Shown: positions 53,641-62,775 of the stretch, piece after piece
How the letters are laid out: each line of letters starts with the position of its first letter
Position numbering within the stretch: the stretch's first letter is position 1
Assembly: GCF_900115715.1 (NCBI RefSeq)
Contig: NZ_FOXM01000003.1
Coordinates: forward strand, 248,001-312,000
Source: Geopseudomonas sagittaria
Lineage (GTDB): Bacteria; Pseudomonadota; Gammaproteobacteria; Pseudomonadales; Pseudomonadaceae
Direction of reading: 5' to 3'
Length of the DNA: 64,000 nucleotides
Made by a program: the position numbers and the translations under genes
The notes under the pieces: generated by a model
What the model was told of the DNA's origin: nothing
What the model saw: the letters and a program-made list of their open reading frames with translations, nothing else
The model's database searches: none

Positions 53641-56094
53641 ATGAACAAGCTCAAGCTGGTGATGGTCGGCAATGGCATGGCTGGGGTGCGGACCCTGGAG
53701 GAGCTGCTCAAGCTCGCGCCAGACATGTACGACATCACCGTGTTCGGTGCCGAGCCGCATCCCAACTACAACCGCATCCTGCTCTCCCCGGTGCTGGCCG
53801 GCGAACAGACCTTCGAGGAGATCGTGCTCAACGACCTCGACTGGTACAAGGCCAACGGCATCGACCTGCGCATCGGCTGCAAGGTGGTCGACATCGACCG
53901 CCGCAACCGCAAGGTGATCGCCGCCGACGGCAGCGAGGTCGCCTACGACCGCCTGCTCATCGCCACCGGCTCCAACCCGTTCATCCTGCCGGTCCCCGGC
54001 AACGATCTGGACGGCGTGATCGGCTACCGCGACATCGCCGACACCGAGATGATGATGGCCACCGCCAAGACCCACCGCCACGCGCTGGTGATCGGTGGCG
54101 GCCTGCTCGGCCTGGAGGCGGCCAACGGTCTCAAGCTGCGCGGCATGGACGTCACCGTGGTGCACATCGGCGACTGGCTGCTCGATCGCCAGCTGGACAA
54201 GACCGCCGGCCAGCTGCTGCAGAGCGCCCTGGAAGCGCGCGGCATCCGCTTCCGCCTCAACACCCACACCGCCGCCCTGCTCGACAACGGCGAAGGCCGG
54301 GTGTGCGCCGCCCAGTTCAAGGATGGCGAGGTGATCCCCGCCGACCTGGTGGTGATGGCCGCCGGCATCCGCCCCAACACCGAACTGGCCGAGCGCGCGG
54401 GCCTGGCCTGCAACCGCGGCATCCTGGTCAGCGACACCCTGCAGACCTTCGATCCGCGCATCTACGCCGTCGGCGAGTGCGCCAGCCACCGCGGCATCGC
54501 CTACGGCCTGGTCGCCCCGCTGTTCGAGCAGGCCAAGGTCTGCGCCAACCACCTGGCCCAGTTCGGCATCGGCATGTACCAGGGCTCGGTGACCTCGACC
54601 AAGCTCAAGGTGACCGGCATCGACCTGTTCTCCGCCGGCGACTTCATGGGCGAGGACGGCACCGAGACCATCACCCTCTCCGACCCGATCGGCGGCGTGT
54701 ACAAGAAGCTGGTGGTCAAGGACGACATCCTGGTCGGCGCCTGCCTGTACGGCGATACCGCCGACGGCGGCTGGTATTTCCGCCAGGTTCGCGAGCGCGC
54801 CAACATCAGCCAGATCCGCGACCACCTGATGTTCGGCGAGAACACTATCGGCGACGTCGGCCACCAGGGCCAGCACAGCACCGCGAACATGCCCGACGAC
54901 ATGGAGGTGTGCGGCTGCAACGGCGTGTGCAAGGGCACCATCGTCAAGGCCATTCAGGAAAACGGCCTGTTCAGCGTCGACGAGGTGAAGAAGCACACCA
55001 AGGCCGCCAGCTCCTGCGGCTCCTGCACTGGCCTGGTCGAGCAGATCCTGATCAGCACCGTCGGCGGCGCCGCCGACGTCAAGCCCAAGAGCGAGAAGGC
55101 CATCTGCGGCTGCAGCGACCTCAATCACGGCCAGGTACGCAAGGCGATCCGCGACCATCACCTGACCTCGCTGGCCGATACCATGGCCTTCATGGAGTGG
55201 CGCACCCCCAACGGCTGCGCCACCTGCCGCCCGGCGCTGAACTACTACCTGATCTCCACCTGGCCGGGCGAGGCCAGGGACGATGCGCAGTCGCGCCTGA
55301 TCAACGAGCGCGCCCACGCCAACATCCAGAAGGACGGCACCTACTCGGTGGTGCCGCGCATGTGGGGCGGCGTGACCACCCCGGCCGAGCTGCGGCGCAT
55401 CGCTGACGTGGCCGACAAGTACCAGGTGCCGATGGTCAAGGTCACCGGCGGCCAGCGCATCGACCTGCTCGGCATCAAGAAGGAAGACCTGCCGGGCGTC
55501 TGGCAGGACCTGGACATGCCCTGCGGCCACGCCTACGGCAAGTCCATCCGTACCGTGAAGACCTGCGTCGGCAGCGAGTTCTGCCGCTTCGGCACGCAGA
55601 ACTCGACGCAGATGGGCATCGACCTCGAGCACGCGCTGTTCGGCATGTGGTCGCCGCACAAGGTCAAGCTGGCGGTCTCCGGTTGCCCGCGCAACTGCGC
55701 CGAATCGGGGATCAAGGACGTCGGCATCATCGGCGTGGATTCGGGCTGGGAGCTGTACATCGGCGGCAACGGCGGCATCAAGACCGAGGCCGGCGAGTTC
55801 TTCGTCAAGCTCAAGAGCGCCGAGGAGGTCATGGAGTACAGCCTGGCCTTCCTCCAGCTGTACCGCGAGGAGGCCTTCTACCTGGAGCGCACCGTGCACT
55901 ACCTGCACCGCGTCGGCCTCGAGCACATCAAGAAGGCGGTACTCGAGGACGCCGGCAAGCGTCAGGCGCTGCATGCGCGGCTGCTGTTCGCCCTGTCCTT
56001 CGAGCAGGACCCTTGGCAGCAGCAGGTCGCCACCCCGGCGCTGAAGAAGGAATTCGAACGCATCCCCGTCGTCGCAGTGGAGGCCACCCCATGA
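53641..56094 (+). CDS. nirB: Assimilatory nitrite reductase large subunit
   Basis: An 817-residue NAD(P)H-nitrite reductase converting nitrite to ammonia in the cytoplasm. The N-terminal FAD/NAD disulfide-oxidoreductase domain starts MVGNGMAGVRTLEELL; paired BFD-type [2Fe-2S] segments follow (CGCNGVCKG near residue 423 and SSCGSCTGL), and the C-terminal siroheme/[4Fe-4S] domain has CVGSEFCRFG near 642 and SGCPRNCAE near 680. The ATG at 53,641 is the family start. A longer frame upstream runs through the leader terminator and is rejected. It overlaps nirD by 4 bp. Confidence 0.97.
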   Translation: MNKLKLVMVGNGMAGVRTLEELLKLAPDMYDITVFGAEPHPNYNRILLSPVLAGEQTFEEIVLNDLDWYKANGIDLRIGCKVVDIDRRNRKVIAADGSEVAYDRLLIATGSNPFILPVPGNDLDGVIGYRDIADTEMMMATAKTHRHALVIGGGLLGLEAANGLKLRGMDVTVVHIGDWLLDRQLDKTAGQLLQSALEARGIRFRLNTHTAALLDNGEGRVCAAQFKDGEVIPADLVVMAAGIRPNTELAERAGLACNRGILVSDTLQTFDPRIYAVGECASHRGIAYGLVAPLFEQAKVCANHLAQFGIGMYQGSVTSTKLKVTGIDLFSAGDFMGEDGTETITLSDPIGGVYKKLVVKDDILVGACLYGDTADGGWYFRQVRERANISQIRDHLMFGENTIGDVGHQGQHSTANMPDDMEVCGCNGVCKGTIVKAIQENGLFSVDEVKKHTKAASSCGSCTGLVEQILISTVGGAADVKPKSEKAICGCSDLNHGQVRKAIRDHHLTSLADTMAFMEWRTPNGCATCRPALNYYLISTWPGEARDDAQSRLINERAHANIQKDGTYSVVPRMWGGVTTPAELRRIADVADKYQVPMVKVTGGQRIDLLGIKKEDLPGVWQDLDMPCGHAYGKSIRTVKTCVGSEFCRFGTQNSTQMGIDLEHALFGMWSPHKVKLAVSGCPRNCAESGIKDVGIIGVDSGWELYIGGNGGIKTEAGEFFVKLKSAEEVMEYSLAFLQLYREEAFYLERTVHYLHRVGLEHIKKAVLEDAGKRQALHARLLFALSFEQDPWQQQVATPALKKEFERIPVVAVEATP

Positions 56095-56417
56095 ACTGGC
56101 TGGATATCTGCGCCCTGGAAGAGATCAACGTGCTCGGCGCGCGCATCGTCGCCGGCCCCAAGGGCGACATCGCGCTGTTCCGGACTGCCGCCGACGAGGT
56201 GTTCGCCCTCGACGACCGCTGCCCGCACAAGGGCGGCCCGCTGTCCCAGGGGCTGATCTACGGCAAGCGCGTGGCCTGCCCGCTGCACAACTGGCAGATC
56301 GACCTGGAGAGCGGCGCGGCGCTGGAGCCGGACGTCGGCTGCACGCACAAGTACCCGGTCAAGGTCGAGGGCGGCCGCGTGCTGCTGGCCCTGACGACCA
56401 TCGGCGAATGCGCCTGA
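56091..56417 (+). CDS. nirD: Assimilatory nitrite reductase small subunit
   Basis: A 108-residue Rieske-type protein that partners NirB. The Rieske ligands are visible as CPHKGGPLSQ and CPLHNWQIDLESG, with the C-H pairs intact. Its ATG overlaps the nirB stop (ATGA), giving translational coupling. I start at MNWLDICALEEI; the longer upstream frame is within nirB in another frame. Confidence 0.95.
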   Translation: MNWLDICALEEINVLGARIVAGPKGDIALFRTAADEVFALDDRCPHKGGPLSQGLIYGKRVACPLHNWQIDLESGAALEPDVGCTHKYPVKVEGGRVLLALTTIGECA

Positions 56418-56421
56418 CCCT

Positions 56422-56446
56422 GCGGGAGCCGCTGGCCGGCTCCCGC
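56422..56446 (+). repeat. Intercistronic hairpin nirD-nasC
   Basis: A perfect 10-bp stem, 56,422-56,431 with 56,437-56,446, and 5-base loop; no T-run, so transcription probably continues. Confidence 0.65.
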
Positions 56447-56472
56447 AACCTGCATCACACGGAGCGACTGCC

Positions 56473-59184
56473 ATGAATCAGCCCACCCAGACCACCGCCT
56501 CCACCTGCTGCTACTGCGGCGTCGGCTGCGGCGTGCTGATCGAGCACGACGGCGAGACGATTCGCGGCGTGCAGGGTGACCCCGACCACCCGGCCAACTA
56601 CGGCCGCCTGTGCAGCAAGGGCTCGACCCTGCACCTGACCGGCGACCTGGCCGCCCGCGCGCTGTACCCCGAACTGCGCCTGGGCAAGGGCCTGGCCCGC
56701 GCGCGCACCGACTGGGACGGCGCGCTGGATCACGCCGCCGCGGTGTTCGCCGAAACCATCCGCGAACACGGCCCGGACAGCGTGGCCTTCTACATCTCCG
56801 GCCAGCTGCTGACCGAGGACTACTACGCCTTCAACAAGCTGGCCCGCGCGCTGGTCGGCACCAACAATATCGACAGCAACTCGCGGCTGTGCATGTCCTC
56901 GGCGGTGGTCGGCTACAAGCGCAGCCTGGGCGCCGACGCCCCGCCCTGCTCCTACGAGGACATCGAGCAGAGCGACTGCCTGCTGATCGCCGGCAGCAAC
57001 ATGGCCTACGCCCATCCGGTGCTGTTCCGCCGCCTGGAGGCGGCCAAGGCCAGCCGCCCGGAGATGAAGATCATCGTCGTCGACCCGCGGCGCACCGACA
57101 CCTGCGAGCTGGCCGACCTGCACCTGGCGATCCTGCCCGGCACCGACGTGGCGCTGCTCCACGGCATCCTGCACATCCTGCTGTGGGAAGGCTGGATCGA
57201 CCGCGCCTTCATCGACGCCCACACCGAGGGCTTCGACGCGCTGAAGAAGCTGGTCCACGCCTACACCCCGGCGGCGGTGGCGGATATCTGCGGCATCTCC
57301 GTCGACAGCCTGCAGAGCTGCGCCGAACTGATCGGCAAGGCGCCCAGCTTTCTGTCGCTGTGGTGCATGGGCCTCAACCAGTCCAGCGCCGGCAGCGCCA
57401 AGAACAGCGCGCTGATCAACCTGCACCTGGCCACCGGGCAGATCGGCCGGGTCGGCGCCGGGCCCTTCTCGCTCACCGGCCAGCCCAACGCCATGGGCGG
57501 GCGCGAGACCGGCAGCCTGAGCAACCTGCTGCCCGGCCACCGCGAGGCCGGCAATGCCGCGCACCGCGCGGAGGTCGCCGGCTACTGGGGCGTCGACGGC
57601 CTGCCCGAGCAGCCCGGTCTGTCCGCCATCGAACTGTTCGAGGCGGTGAGGGTCGGCAAGATCAAGGCGCTGTGGATCGCCTGCACCAACCCGGCACAGT
57701 CGATGCCCGACCAGACCAGGATCCACGAAGCCCTGTCCACCTGCCCGTTCGTGGTGGTACAGGAAGCCTTCTTCACCACCGAGACCTGCCGCTACGCCGA
57801 CCTGCTGCTGCCCGCCGCCACCTGGGGCGAGAAGGAAGGCTCGGTGACCAATTCCGAGCGGCGCATCAGCCATGTGCGCCGCGCCGTGCCGGCGCCCGCA
57901 GAGGCGCGGCCGGACTGGGCGATCGTCTGCGACTTCGCCCGCCGCCTGGAACCCCAGCTGCGCCCCGGCCTGCCCAGCCTGTTCGACTTCAGCAACCCCG
58001 CCGCCCTGTTCGAGGAGTACAAGCAGCTCACCGCCGGCCGCGACCTCGACCTGTCCGGGATCAGCCACGCCCTGCTCGACGACCTCGGCCCGCAGCAGTG
58101 GCCGTTCCCCGCCGGCGCCACCCGCGGCACGCCGCGCCTGTACGGCGACGGGGTGTTCCCCACGCCCAGCGGCCGCGCCCAGTTCGTCGCTGATCCGTAC
58201 CGCGCCGCCCAGGAACAGCGCGAGGCGCGCTATCCGCTGACCCTCAACACCGGCCGCCTGCGCGACCAGTGGCACGGCATGAGCCGCACCGGCACCGCCG
58301 CGCAGCTGTTCGGCCATGTCGAGGAGGCCGCGCTCAGTCTGCACCCGGACGAACTGCAGCGTCGGCGCCTGGCCAGTGGCGATCTGGTCAAGCTGCGCAG
58401 CCGCCGCGGCAGCCTGATCCTGCCGGTGCAGGCCGACGAGGCGATCCGTCCCGGCCAGGCCTTCCTGCCGATGCACTGGGGCGACCGCTTCCTCAAGGGC
58501 CTGGGCACCAACGTGCTGACCCTGCCGGCCTTCGATCCACTGTCCAAGCAGCCGGAGCTCAAGCACGCCGGCGTCGAGGTGGACAAGGTCGAGCTGCCCT
58601 GGCAGCTGTTCGCCCTGGTGGAGGGCGAGGTGCAAGAGCGCTTCGAGGCCCTGCGCCCGCTGTTCGAGTCGTTCGCCTACGCCAGCCTGACCCTCACCGG
58701 TCGCGAGCGCCCGGCGCTGCTGATCAAGGCCGCCTGTGCCGTGGCGCCGGAAACCGAACTGCTGGCGCAGATCGATGCCCTGCTCAAGCTCGACCAGGGT
58801 CCGGTGCTGGCCTACGACGACCCGCGGCGCACCGTCGGCAAGCGCGTGCGCATCGAGGACGGGCGCATCACCGCCATCCGCCTGGCCGGCGAAACCGCCG
58901 CGCGCGACTGGCTGAAGGCGCTGTGGAGCGAAGGCAAGGCCGACACCGAGCTGCGCCGCTGGCTGCTCGCCCCGCTCAGCACGCCACCGGGCAACGCCGG
59001 GGGATGCAAGAGCAAGACGCTGTGCAGCTGCATGAACGTCAGCGATACCGCGATCCGCGCGGGCATCGACCGCGGCCTCGACCTCGACGGCCTCAAGCAG
59101 GAACTCAAGTGCGGCACCAGCTGCGGCTCCTGCGTACCGGAAATCAAGCGGCTGCTCGCGCAGCCGGTGACGGCCAAGGCCTGA
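56473..59184 (+). CDS. nasC: Assimilatory nitrate reductase catalytic subunit
   Basis: A 903-residue Mo-bisMGD enzyme reducing nitrate to nitrite in the cytoplasm. It begins with a [4Fe-4S] ligand set (CCYCGVGCGV, then RLCSKG) and has no Tat signal. Mo-domain marks include SNSRLCMSSAV and GRETGSLSNLLPGHR (the G-R-E region), then VVVQEAFFTTET. The C-terminal 60 residues form a BFD-like [2Fe-2S] domain (CSCMNVSD near residue 853, then CGTSCGSCVPEIK), as in Klebsiella NasA but more compact. Its electron donor is not coded beside it; a flavoprotein or ferredoxin elsewhere is needed. Confidence 0.95.
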   Translation: MNQPTQTTASTCCYCGVGCGVLIEHDGETIRGVQGDPDHPANYGRLCSKGSTLHLTGDLAARALYPELRLGKGLARARTDWDGALDHAAAVFAETIREHGPDSVAFYISGQLLTEDYYAFNKLARALVGTNNIDSNSRLCMSSAVVGYKRSLGADAPPCSYEDIEQSDCLLIAGSNMAYAHPVLFRRLEAAKASRPEMKIIVVDPRRTDTCELADLHLAILPGTDVALLHGILHILLWEGWIDRAFIDAHTEGFDALKKLVHAYTPAAVADICGISVDSLQSCAELIGKAPSFLSLWCMGLNQSSAGSAKNSALINLHLATGQIGRVGAGPFSLTGQPNAMGGRETGSLSNLLPGHREAGNAAHRAEVAGYWGVDGLPEQPGLSAIELFEAVRVGKIKALWIACTNPAQSMPDQTRIHEALSTCPFVVVQEAFFTTETCRYADLLLPAATWGEKEGSVTNSERRISHVRRAVPAPAEARPDWAIVCDFARRLEPQLRPGLPSLFDFSNPAALFEEYKQLTAGRDLDLSGISHALLDDLGPQQWPFPAGATRGTPRLYGDGVFPTPSGRAQFVADPYRAAQEQREARYPLTLNTGRLRDQWHGMSRTGTAAQLFGHVEEAALSLHPDELQRRRLASGDLVKLRSRRGSLILPVQADEAIRPGQAFLPMHWGDRFLKGLGTNVLTLPAFDPLSKQPELKHAGVEVDKVELPWQLFALVEGEVQERFEALRPLFESFAYASLTLTGRERPALLIKAACAVAPETELLAQIDALLKLDQGPVLAYDDPRRTVGKRVRIEDGRITAIRLAGETAARDWLKALWSEGKADTELRRWLLAPLSTPPGNAGGCKSKTLCSCMNVSDTAIRAGIDRGLDLDGLKQELKCGTSCGSCVPEIKRLLAQPVTAKA

Positions 59185-59257
59185 AACAACATTGACGGAT
59201 GGCTCCCGCGCAGAGCGCGGGGAGCGATCGGCAAGCGACACAAGAGAGGTGATGAAC

Positions 59258-60037
59258 ATGAGCGCAAAAGTCTGGCTGATCGGTGCCGGCCCGGGTGACC
59301 CGGAACTGCTGACCCTCAAGGCCGTGCGCGCCCTGGGCGAGGCCGAGGTGGTGATGATCGACGACCTGGTCAACCCGGCGGTGCTCGAACACTGCCCGCA
59401 GGCGCGGGTGATCGGCGTCGGCAAGCGCGGCGGCTGCCGCTCCACGCCGCAGGAGTTCATCCATCGCCTGATGCTGCGCTACGCCCGCCAAGGCAAGTGC
59501 GTGGCGCGCCTGAAGGGCGGCGATCCGTGCATCTTCGGCCGCGGCAGCGAGGAAGCCGACTGGCTGGCAGAACGCGGCATCGCCAGCGAGATCGTCAACG
59601 GCATCACCGCCGGGCTGGCCGGCGCCACCCAGTGCGGCATCCCGCTGACCCTGCGCGGCGTCGCGCGCGGCGTGACCCTGGTCACCGCCCACACCCAGGA
59701 CGACAGCAGCCTCAACTGGCCGGCGCTGGCCCAGGGCGGCACCACGCTCGTCGTCTACATGGGCGTGGCCAAGCTGGCCGACATCCGCGACGGCCTGCTG
59801 GCCGGCGGCATGCGCGCCGACATGCCGGTGGCGATGATCGAGAACGCCTCGCTGGCGCAGCAACGCGAATGCCGCAGCAGCCTCGGCGCCATGGCGCAAG
59901 ACGCCGCCGCCTTCGGGCTGAAAAGCCCGGCGATCCTGGTGATCGGTGCGGTCGCGGCAGAACGGATGGCGGGCACCCAGACCGGCGCAAGCGAGCAGTC
60001 GATCCCGGCGCTGCTCGCGGCGGCGGGTCTGCGCTAG
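59258..60037 (+). CDS. cobA: Uroporphyrinogen-III C-methyltransferase
   Basis: A 259-residue AdoMet-dependent SUMT that makes precorrin-2, the precursor of siroheme used by NirB. VWLIGAGPGDPELLTLKA at the N-terminus, GDPCIFGRG and the VNGITAGLAG loop are standard. It lacks the CysG dehydrogenase/ferrochelatase domain. I chose the ATG at 59,258 because AGAGAGGT lies 8 bp before it; the ATG at 59,252 is too close. Its place after nasC ensures siroheme supply with nitrite reductase. No terminator is clear downstream. Confidence 0.94.
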   Translation: MSAKVWLIGAGPGDPELLTLKAVRALGEAEVVMIDDLVNPAVLEHCPQARVIGVGKRGGCRSTPQEFIHRLMLRYARQGKCVARLKGGDPCIFGRGSEEADWLAERGIASEIVNGITAGLAGATQCGIPLTLRGVARGVTLVTAHTQDDSSLNWPALAQGGTTLVVYMGVAKLADIRDGLLAGGMRADMPVAMIENASLAQQRECRSSLGAMAQDAAAFGLKSPAILVIGAVAAERMAGTQTGASEQSIPALLAAAGLR

Positions 60038-60357
60038 CGCTTGCCGAGCCACGCTCGAACCCGGTCGCGGCCGGTCCCCACAGCACTGCCCCCTGCACAG
60101 GCTTGTGCACTGGTCAAAAAACTGACAGTGCCGCCTGTGCTATCATTCGTGCCTGCCGATGCGTCAGCAGCGCCACTCCGAACCCACGCGGCCCCACGGG
60201 CTTTCGCATGCGGGCTGCCCGCTGTTCAAGCCCTGCAGACGAGCATCCGACCAATGGTCAACGCGCATGGCGCGCCGTTCGAGCAGCACGCCAAGGCTCT
60301 GCGATAAGCCTTGGCTGGGGATTGCCGGTACTGCGCTAGTGCGCAGCATCGTGCTCA

Positions 60358-60385
60358 GGAAACTTTTTGCGGCGAAAACATCTAA
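60358..60385 (+). promoter_or_regulatory. Possible ECF-sigma (AlgU/SigX-like) promoter
   Basis: GGAAACTT (60,358-60,365) and TCTAA (60,381-60,385) are 15 bases apart and resemble a RpoE/AlgU-type promoter (GAACTT, TCTGA) with one mismatch or one-base insertion. The stretch from 60,361 to 60,430 is strikingly AT-rich for this DNA and includes the 12-bp palindrome TTCAATATTGAA at 60,413-60,424. The 471-bp gap 60,038-60,508 otherwise holds no gene I would support. Confidence 0.4.
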
Positions 60386-60508
60386 CTTTGTAACGATACG
60401 AATTGTAGAGTGTTCAATATTGAATCCACTCTGAACCTGCCCGAATTGCAGGTAGTTTGCTGCCAGACAGCCCCTTTAACAGGCCAACAACAATAAAAGG
60501 CCCTGACA

Positions 60509-60607
60509 ATGATCAAGTTCACCCCCAAATGGCGGCAGGCCACACTGGCCGTCGTTGCCGTGACCCTGCTGCTGGTGTTGCCCAATCTGAGTCGCCTGGT
60601 CGGCTGA
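60509..60607 (+). CDS. 32-residue single-helix membrane peptide
   Basis: An ATG with an AAAGG site 8 bp upstream opens a 32-codon frame. The peptide has a basic start (MIKFTPKWRQ), one hydrophobic segment (about residues 12-26, ATLAVVAVTLLLVLP) and a short polar tail ending RLVG. This is the layout of small inner-membrane peptides. It is preceded by AT-rich DNA with a possible ECF promoter and palindrome. No homolog comes to mind, and it is convergent with the AEC transporter gene. Chance occurrence is possible at this length, but the ribosome site and composition favour a real gene. Confidence 0.5.
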   Translation: MIKFTPKWRQATLAVVAVTLLLVLPNLSRLVG

Positions 60608-60627
60608 ACCCTGCCGGCCAACCCGCG

Positions 60628-61509
60628 TCAGGCCGGCAGCCACCAGACCAGCAGCAGCGGCAGAAAGACGAAGGACAGCAGCGTCGAACACAGCACCAGA
60701 CTCGCCACCGCCTCCGGCGAGCGGTTGGCGCGCACGGCGAACAGGTAGTTGAACACGGCTACCGGCATCGCCGACTGCAGCACCAGCACCCCATGCGCCA
60801 GCGGCTGCAGATCCAGCGCCAGCCCGATCAGCCAGCCCACCCCCGCCCCGCAGAAGATCCGCAACGCGCCGAGCAGCACGCCCTGGCCGATGTGCCGCAC
60901 GCGGATGCTTGCCAGCGACACGCCGAGGGTGATCAGCATCAGCGGAATGCTCAGCCCGCCCAGCAGGTTGACGGTGTTGGCCAGCCAGCGCGGCAGCTGC
61001 AGATCAAGCAGCATCACCGCCAGCGCCGCACCCAGGCTGAGGATGATCGGGTTGATCAGCAGCTTGCGCCACGAGCGTTCGGCACCGGAGAGGATCATGC
61101 CGAGGGTGAAATGGCCGACCGAGAGCATCAGGAAGAAGGCCACCGCCAGCGCCAGGCCGGCTTCGCCGAAGGCGTACAGACTGATCGGCAGGCCCATGTT
61201 GCCGGTGTTGGGGAACAGGTAGGCCGGCACCAGCACCTTCCAGTCCTGGTCCATGACCCGGCTGAGGGCGACGCCGATCAGACCCATCAGCGCCGACACC
61301 AGCACGCAGGCCAGCGCCATCTGGCCGAAGGCTTGGGCGTCGACCTCGGTCCGGCTGAGGGTGGACAGCACCAGGCAGGGGGTGCCGACATTCAGCACCA
61401 GGCGGGCGACGAAGTCGGTGGGATAGGGTTGCCCTGAGCGCGCCCAGGCGTATCCGATACCGGCGACAATCAGCACCGGCGCCATCACGGCGAACAACTC
61501 GGCGAGCAT
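60628..61509 (-). CDS. AEC-family (auxin efflux carrier-like) transporter
   Basis: A 293-residue inner-membrane protein with about ten hydrophobic helices arranged as two five-helix repeats. LFPNTGNMGLPISLYAFGE and LQSAMPVAVFNYLFA are the crossover-type motifs of the AEC/PIN family. Bacterial members move small organic acids such as malate or malonate; the cargo here is unknown. The ATG at 61,509 is preceded by AAGGAAGAG. It diverges from the cytochrome c gene. Confidence 0.87.
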   Translation of the reverse strand: MLAELFAVMAPVLIVAGIGYAWARSGQPYPTDFVARLVLNVGTPCLVLSTLSRTEVDAQAFGQMALACVLVSALMGLIGVALSRVMDQDWKVLVPAYLFPNTGNMGLPISLYAFGEAGLALAVAFFLMLSVGHFTLGMILSGAERSWRKLLINPIILSLGAALAVMLLDLQLPRWLANTVNLLGGLSIPLMLITLGVSLASIRVRHIGQGVLLGALRIFCGAGVGWLIGLALDLQPLAHGVLVLQSAMPVAVFNYLFAVRANRSPEAVASLVLCSTLLSFVFLPLLLVWWLPA

Positions 61510-61609
61510 GACTCTTCCTTGCGGCAAAGACGGCGATGCTACGCGGCCGGGACGCGCTCTGCCAACTTTGCTAAGGTCCGCGCGAAGCCTCCACGCGGAA
61601 TACCTGCCC

Positions 61610-62410
61610 ATGCGCGCCCTGCCGCTCCTGCTCGCCCTTCTCTCGCCCCTGGCCGGCGCCACCGAGCTGCTGGTGGAACTGGCCGACGGCAGCCGCCGCT
61701 ACAGCAGCGCCGAACTGCTCGCCCACCCGGCCAGTCGCGTGCTGGAGATTCCCGCCGACGTGTCCTACAAGCGCGCCATGCGCTACCGCGCCCTGCCGCT
61801 GGCCGAGCTGCTGCCGGGAGTGAAGCCCGAGGACCACCTGCAGGCGGTGGCCGACGACGGCTTTGCCGCCGAGCTGTCGGCTGCCGCCCTGCTCGACGCG
61901 CCGGGCTCGCGCGCCTGGCTGGCGGTGGAAGACCCGGCCGCGCCCTGGCCACCGCTGGGCAAGGCCGGCAGGAGCGCCGGCCCGTTCTATCTGGTATGGA
62001 GCAACCCCGCAGCGGAGCAGATCGGCCCCGAGCAATGGCCGTTTCGCATGGTGCGCCTGCGCGTGCTGGCATCGGTGGCCAAGCGCTTCCCGGCGATGCG
62101 CCCCGATCCCGCGCTGGCGGCGGACGATCCGGTCAGCCTCGGCTTCGCCCAGTTCCAGAAGCACTGCCTGGCCTGCCACCGCCTGAACAAGCAGGGCGAT
62201 GCGGCCTTCGGCCCGGATCTCAACCTGCCCTACAACCCTACCGAGTACCTGCGCGCCGACCTGCTGCGCCGCTACATCCGCGACCCGCAGGCCCTGCGCC
62301 ACTGGCCGCAGGGGCGCATGCCGGGCTTCGACGAGGCCGCGCTGAGCGAAGCGCAGCTCGACCAGCTGCTGGCCTACCTGCGCCACATGGCCGGCCGCAA
62401 GGCCGAATGA
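61610..62410 (+). CDS. Periplasmic c-type cytochrome with sulfite-oxidase-like N-domain
   Basis: A 266-residue protein with a short signal peptide (MRALPLLLALLSPLAGA). Residues about 20-160 resemble the molybdopterin-oxidoreductase-like domain seen in DUF-type cytochromes (PFYLVWSNPAAEQIGPEQWPF) but without visible molybdenum ligand cysteine. The C-terminal class I cytochrome c domain has the heme site CLACH near residue 190 and a likely axial methionine in QGRMPGF. It would carry electrons in the periplasm; partner and role unknown. I chose the ATG at 61,610 because only it is followed by a signal peptide. Confidence 0.78.
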   Translation: MRALPLLLALLSPLAGATELLVELADGSRRYSSAELLAHPASRVLEIPADVSYKRAMRYRALPLAELLPGVKPEDHLQAVADDGFAAELSAAALLDAPGSRAWLAVEDPAAPWPPLGKAGRSAGPFYLVWSNPAAEQIGPEQWPFRMVRLRVLASVAKRFPAMRPDPALAADDPVSLGFAQFQKHCLACHRLNKQGDAAFGPDLNLPYNPTEYLRADLLRRYIRDPQALRHWPQGRMPGFDEAALSEAQLDQLLAYLRHMAGRKAE

Positions 62411-62411
62411 C

Positions 62412-62696
62412 TCAGCGCCCGGCGCGCGACTCGCGGATGTAGTAGCGCGCCCGCTCGGCCTTTTTCACGCAGCCATCGTAGGCCTCGAACTGCTGCTGGG
62501 TCTTGGCGGCGGTGATCAGGGACAGGGCCTTGGAGTAGCTGACCGTGCCGGCAAAGCCTTCGGCCTTGGCGAGATCCAGCTCCTGCCACGCCGCGTCCAG
62601 CTGATAGGCACAGCCGTCGCGATTCTGCGTCTTGCCGGCGCAGCCGGCCAGCGTCAGGCCCAGCGCCAGTGCCGGCAGCACGATCCAGGTCTTCAT
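62412..62696 (-). CDS. Small lipoprotein
   Basis: A 94-residue protein with a clear lipoprotein signal peptide ending in a lipobox LAGC (cysteine at residue 20). The mature part is helical and rich in alanine with two cysteines (DGCAYQL and DGCVKKAERARYY) that may form a disulfide. It resembles Lpp-like or TolA-binding small lipoproteins in style only; I do not recognise the family. The start is at 62,696 with GGAGCATCAACG upstream. It lies downstream of mnmH on the same strand. Confidence 0.75.
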   Translation of the reverse strand: MKTWIVLPALALGLTLAGCAGKTQNRDGCAYQLDAAWQELDLAKAEGFAGTVSYSKALSLITAAKTQQQFEAYDGCVKKAERARYYIRESRAGR

Positions 62697-62775
62697 CGTT
62701 GATGCTCCTTTTTGCGGGAATTCCTGCAAGTCTAGTCGCCGGCCCGGACGCCAGGCGCCGGGCCGGTTCCTCGCC

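Noticed and set aside
53506-55974. 822-codon open frame opposite nirB
   Set aside because: Shadow frame; nirB has all cofactor motifs on the plus strand.
56455-59460. 1001-codon open frame opposite nasC
   Set aside because: Shadow frame of a certain molybdoenzyme gene; no recognisable domain.
60159-60434. 91-codon frame in the gap after cobA
   Set aside because: It spans the AT-rich promoter-like block, has no ribosome site and shows no recognisable or hydrophobic pattern.
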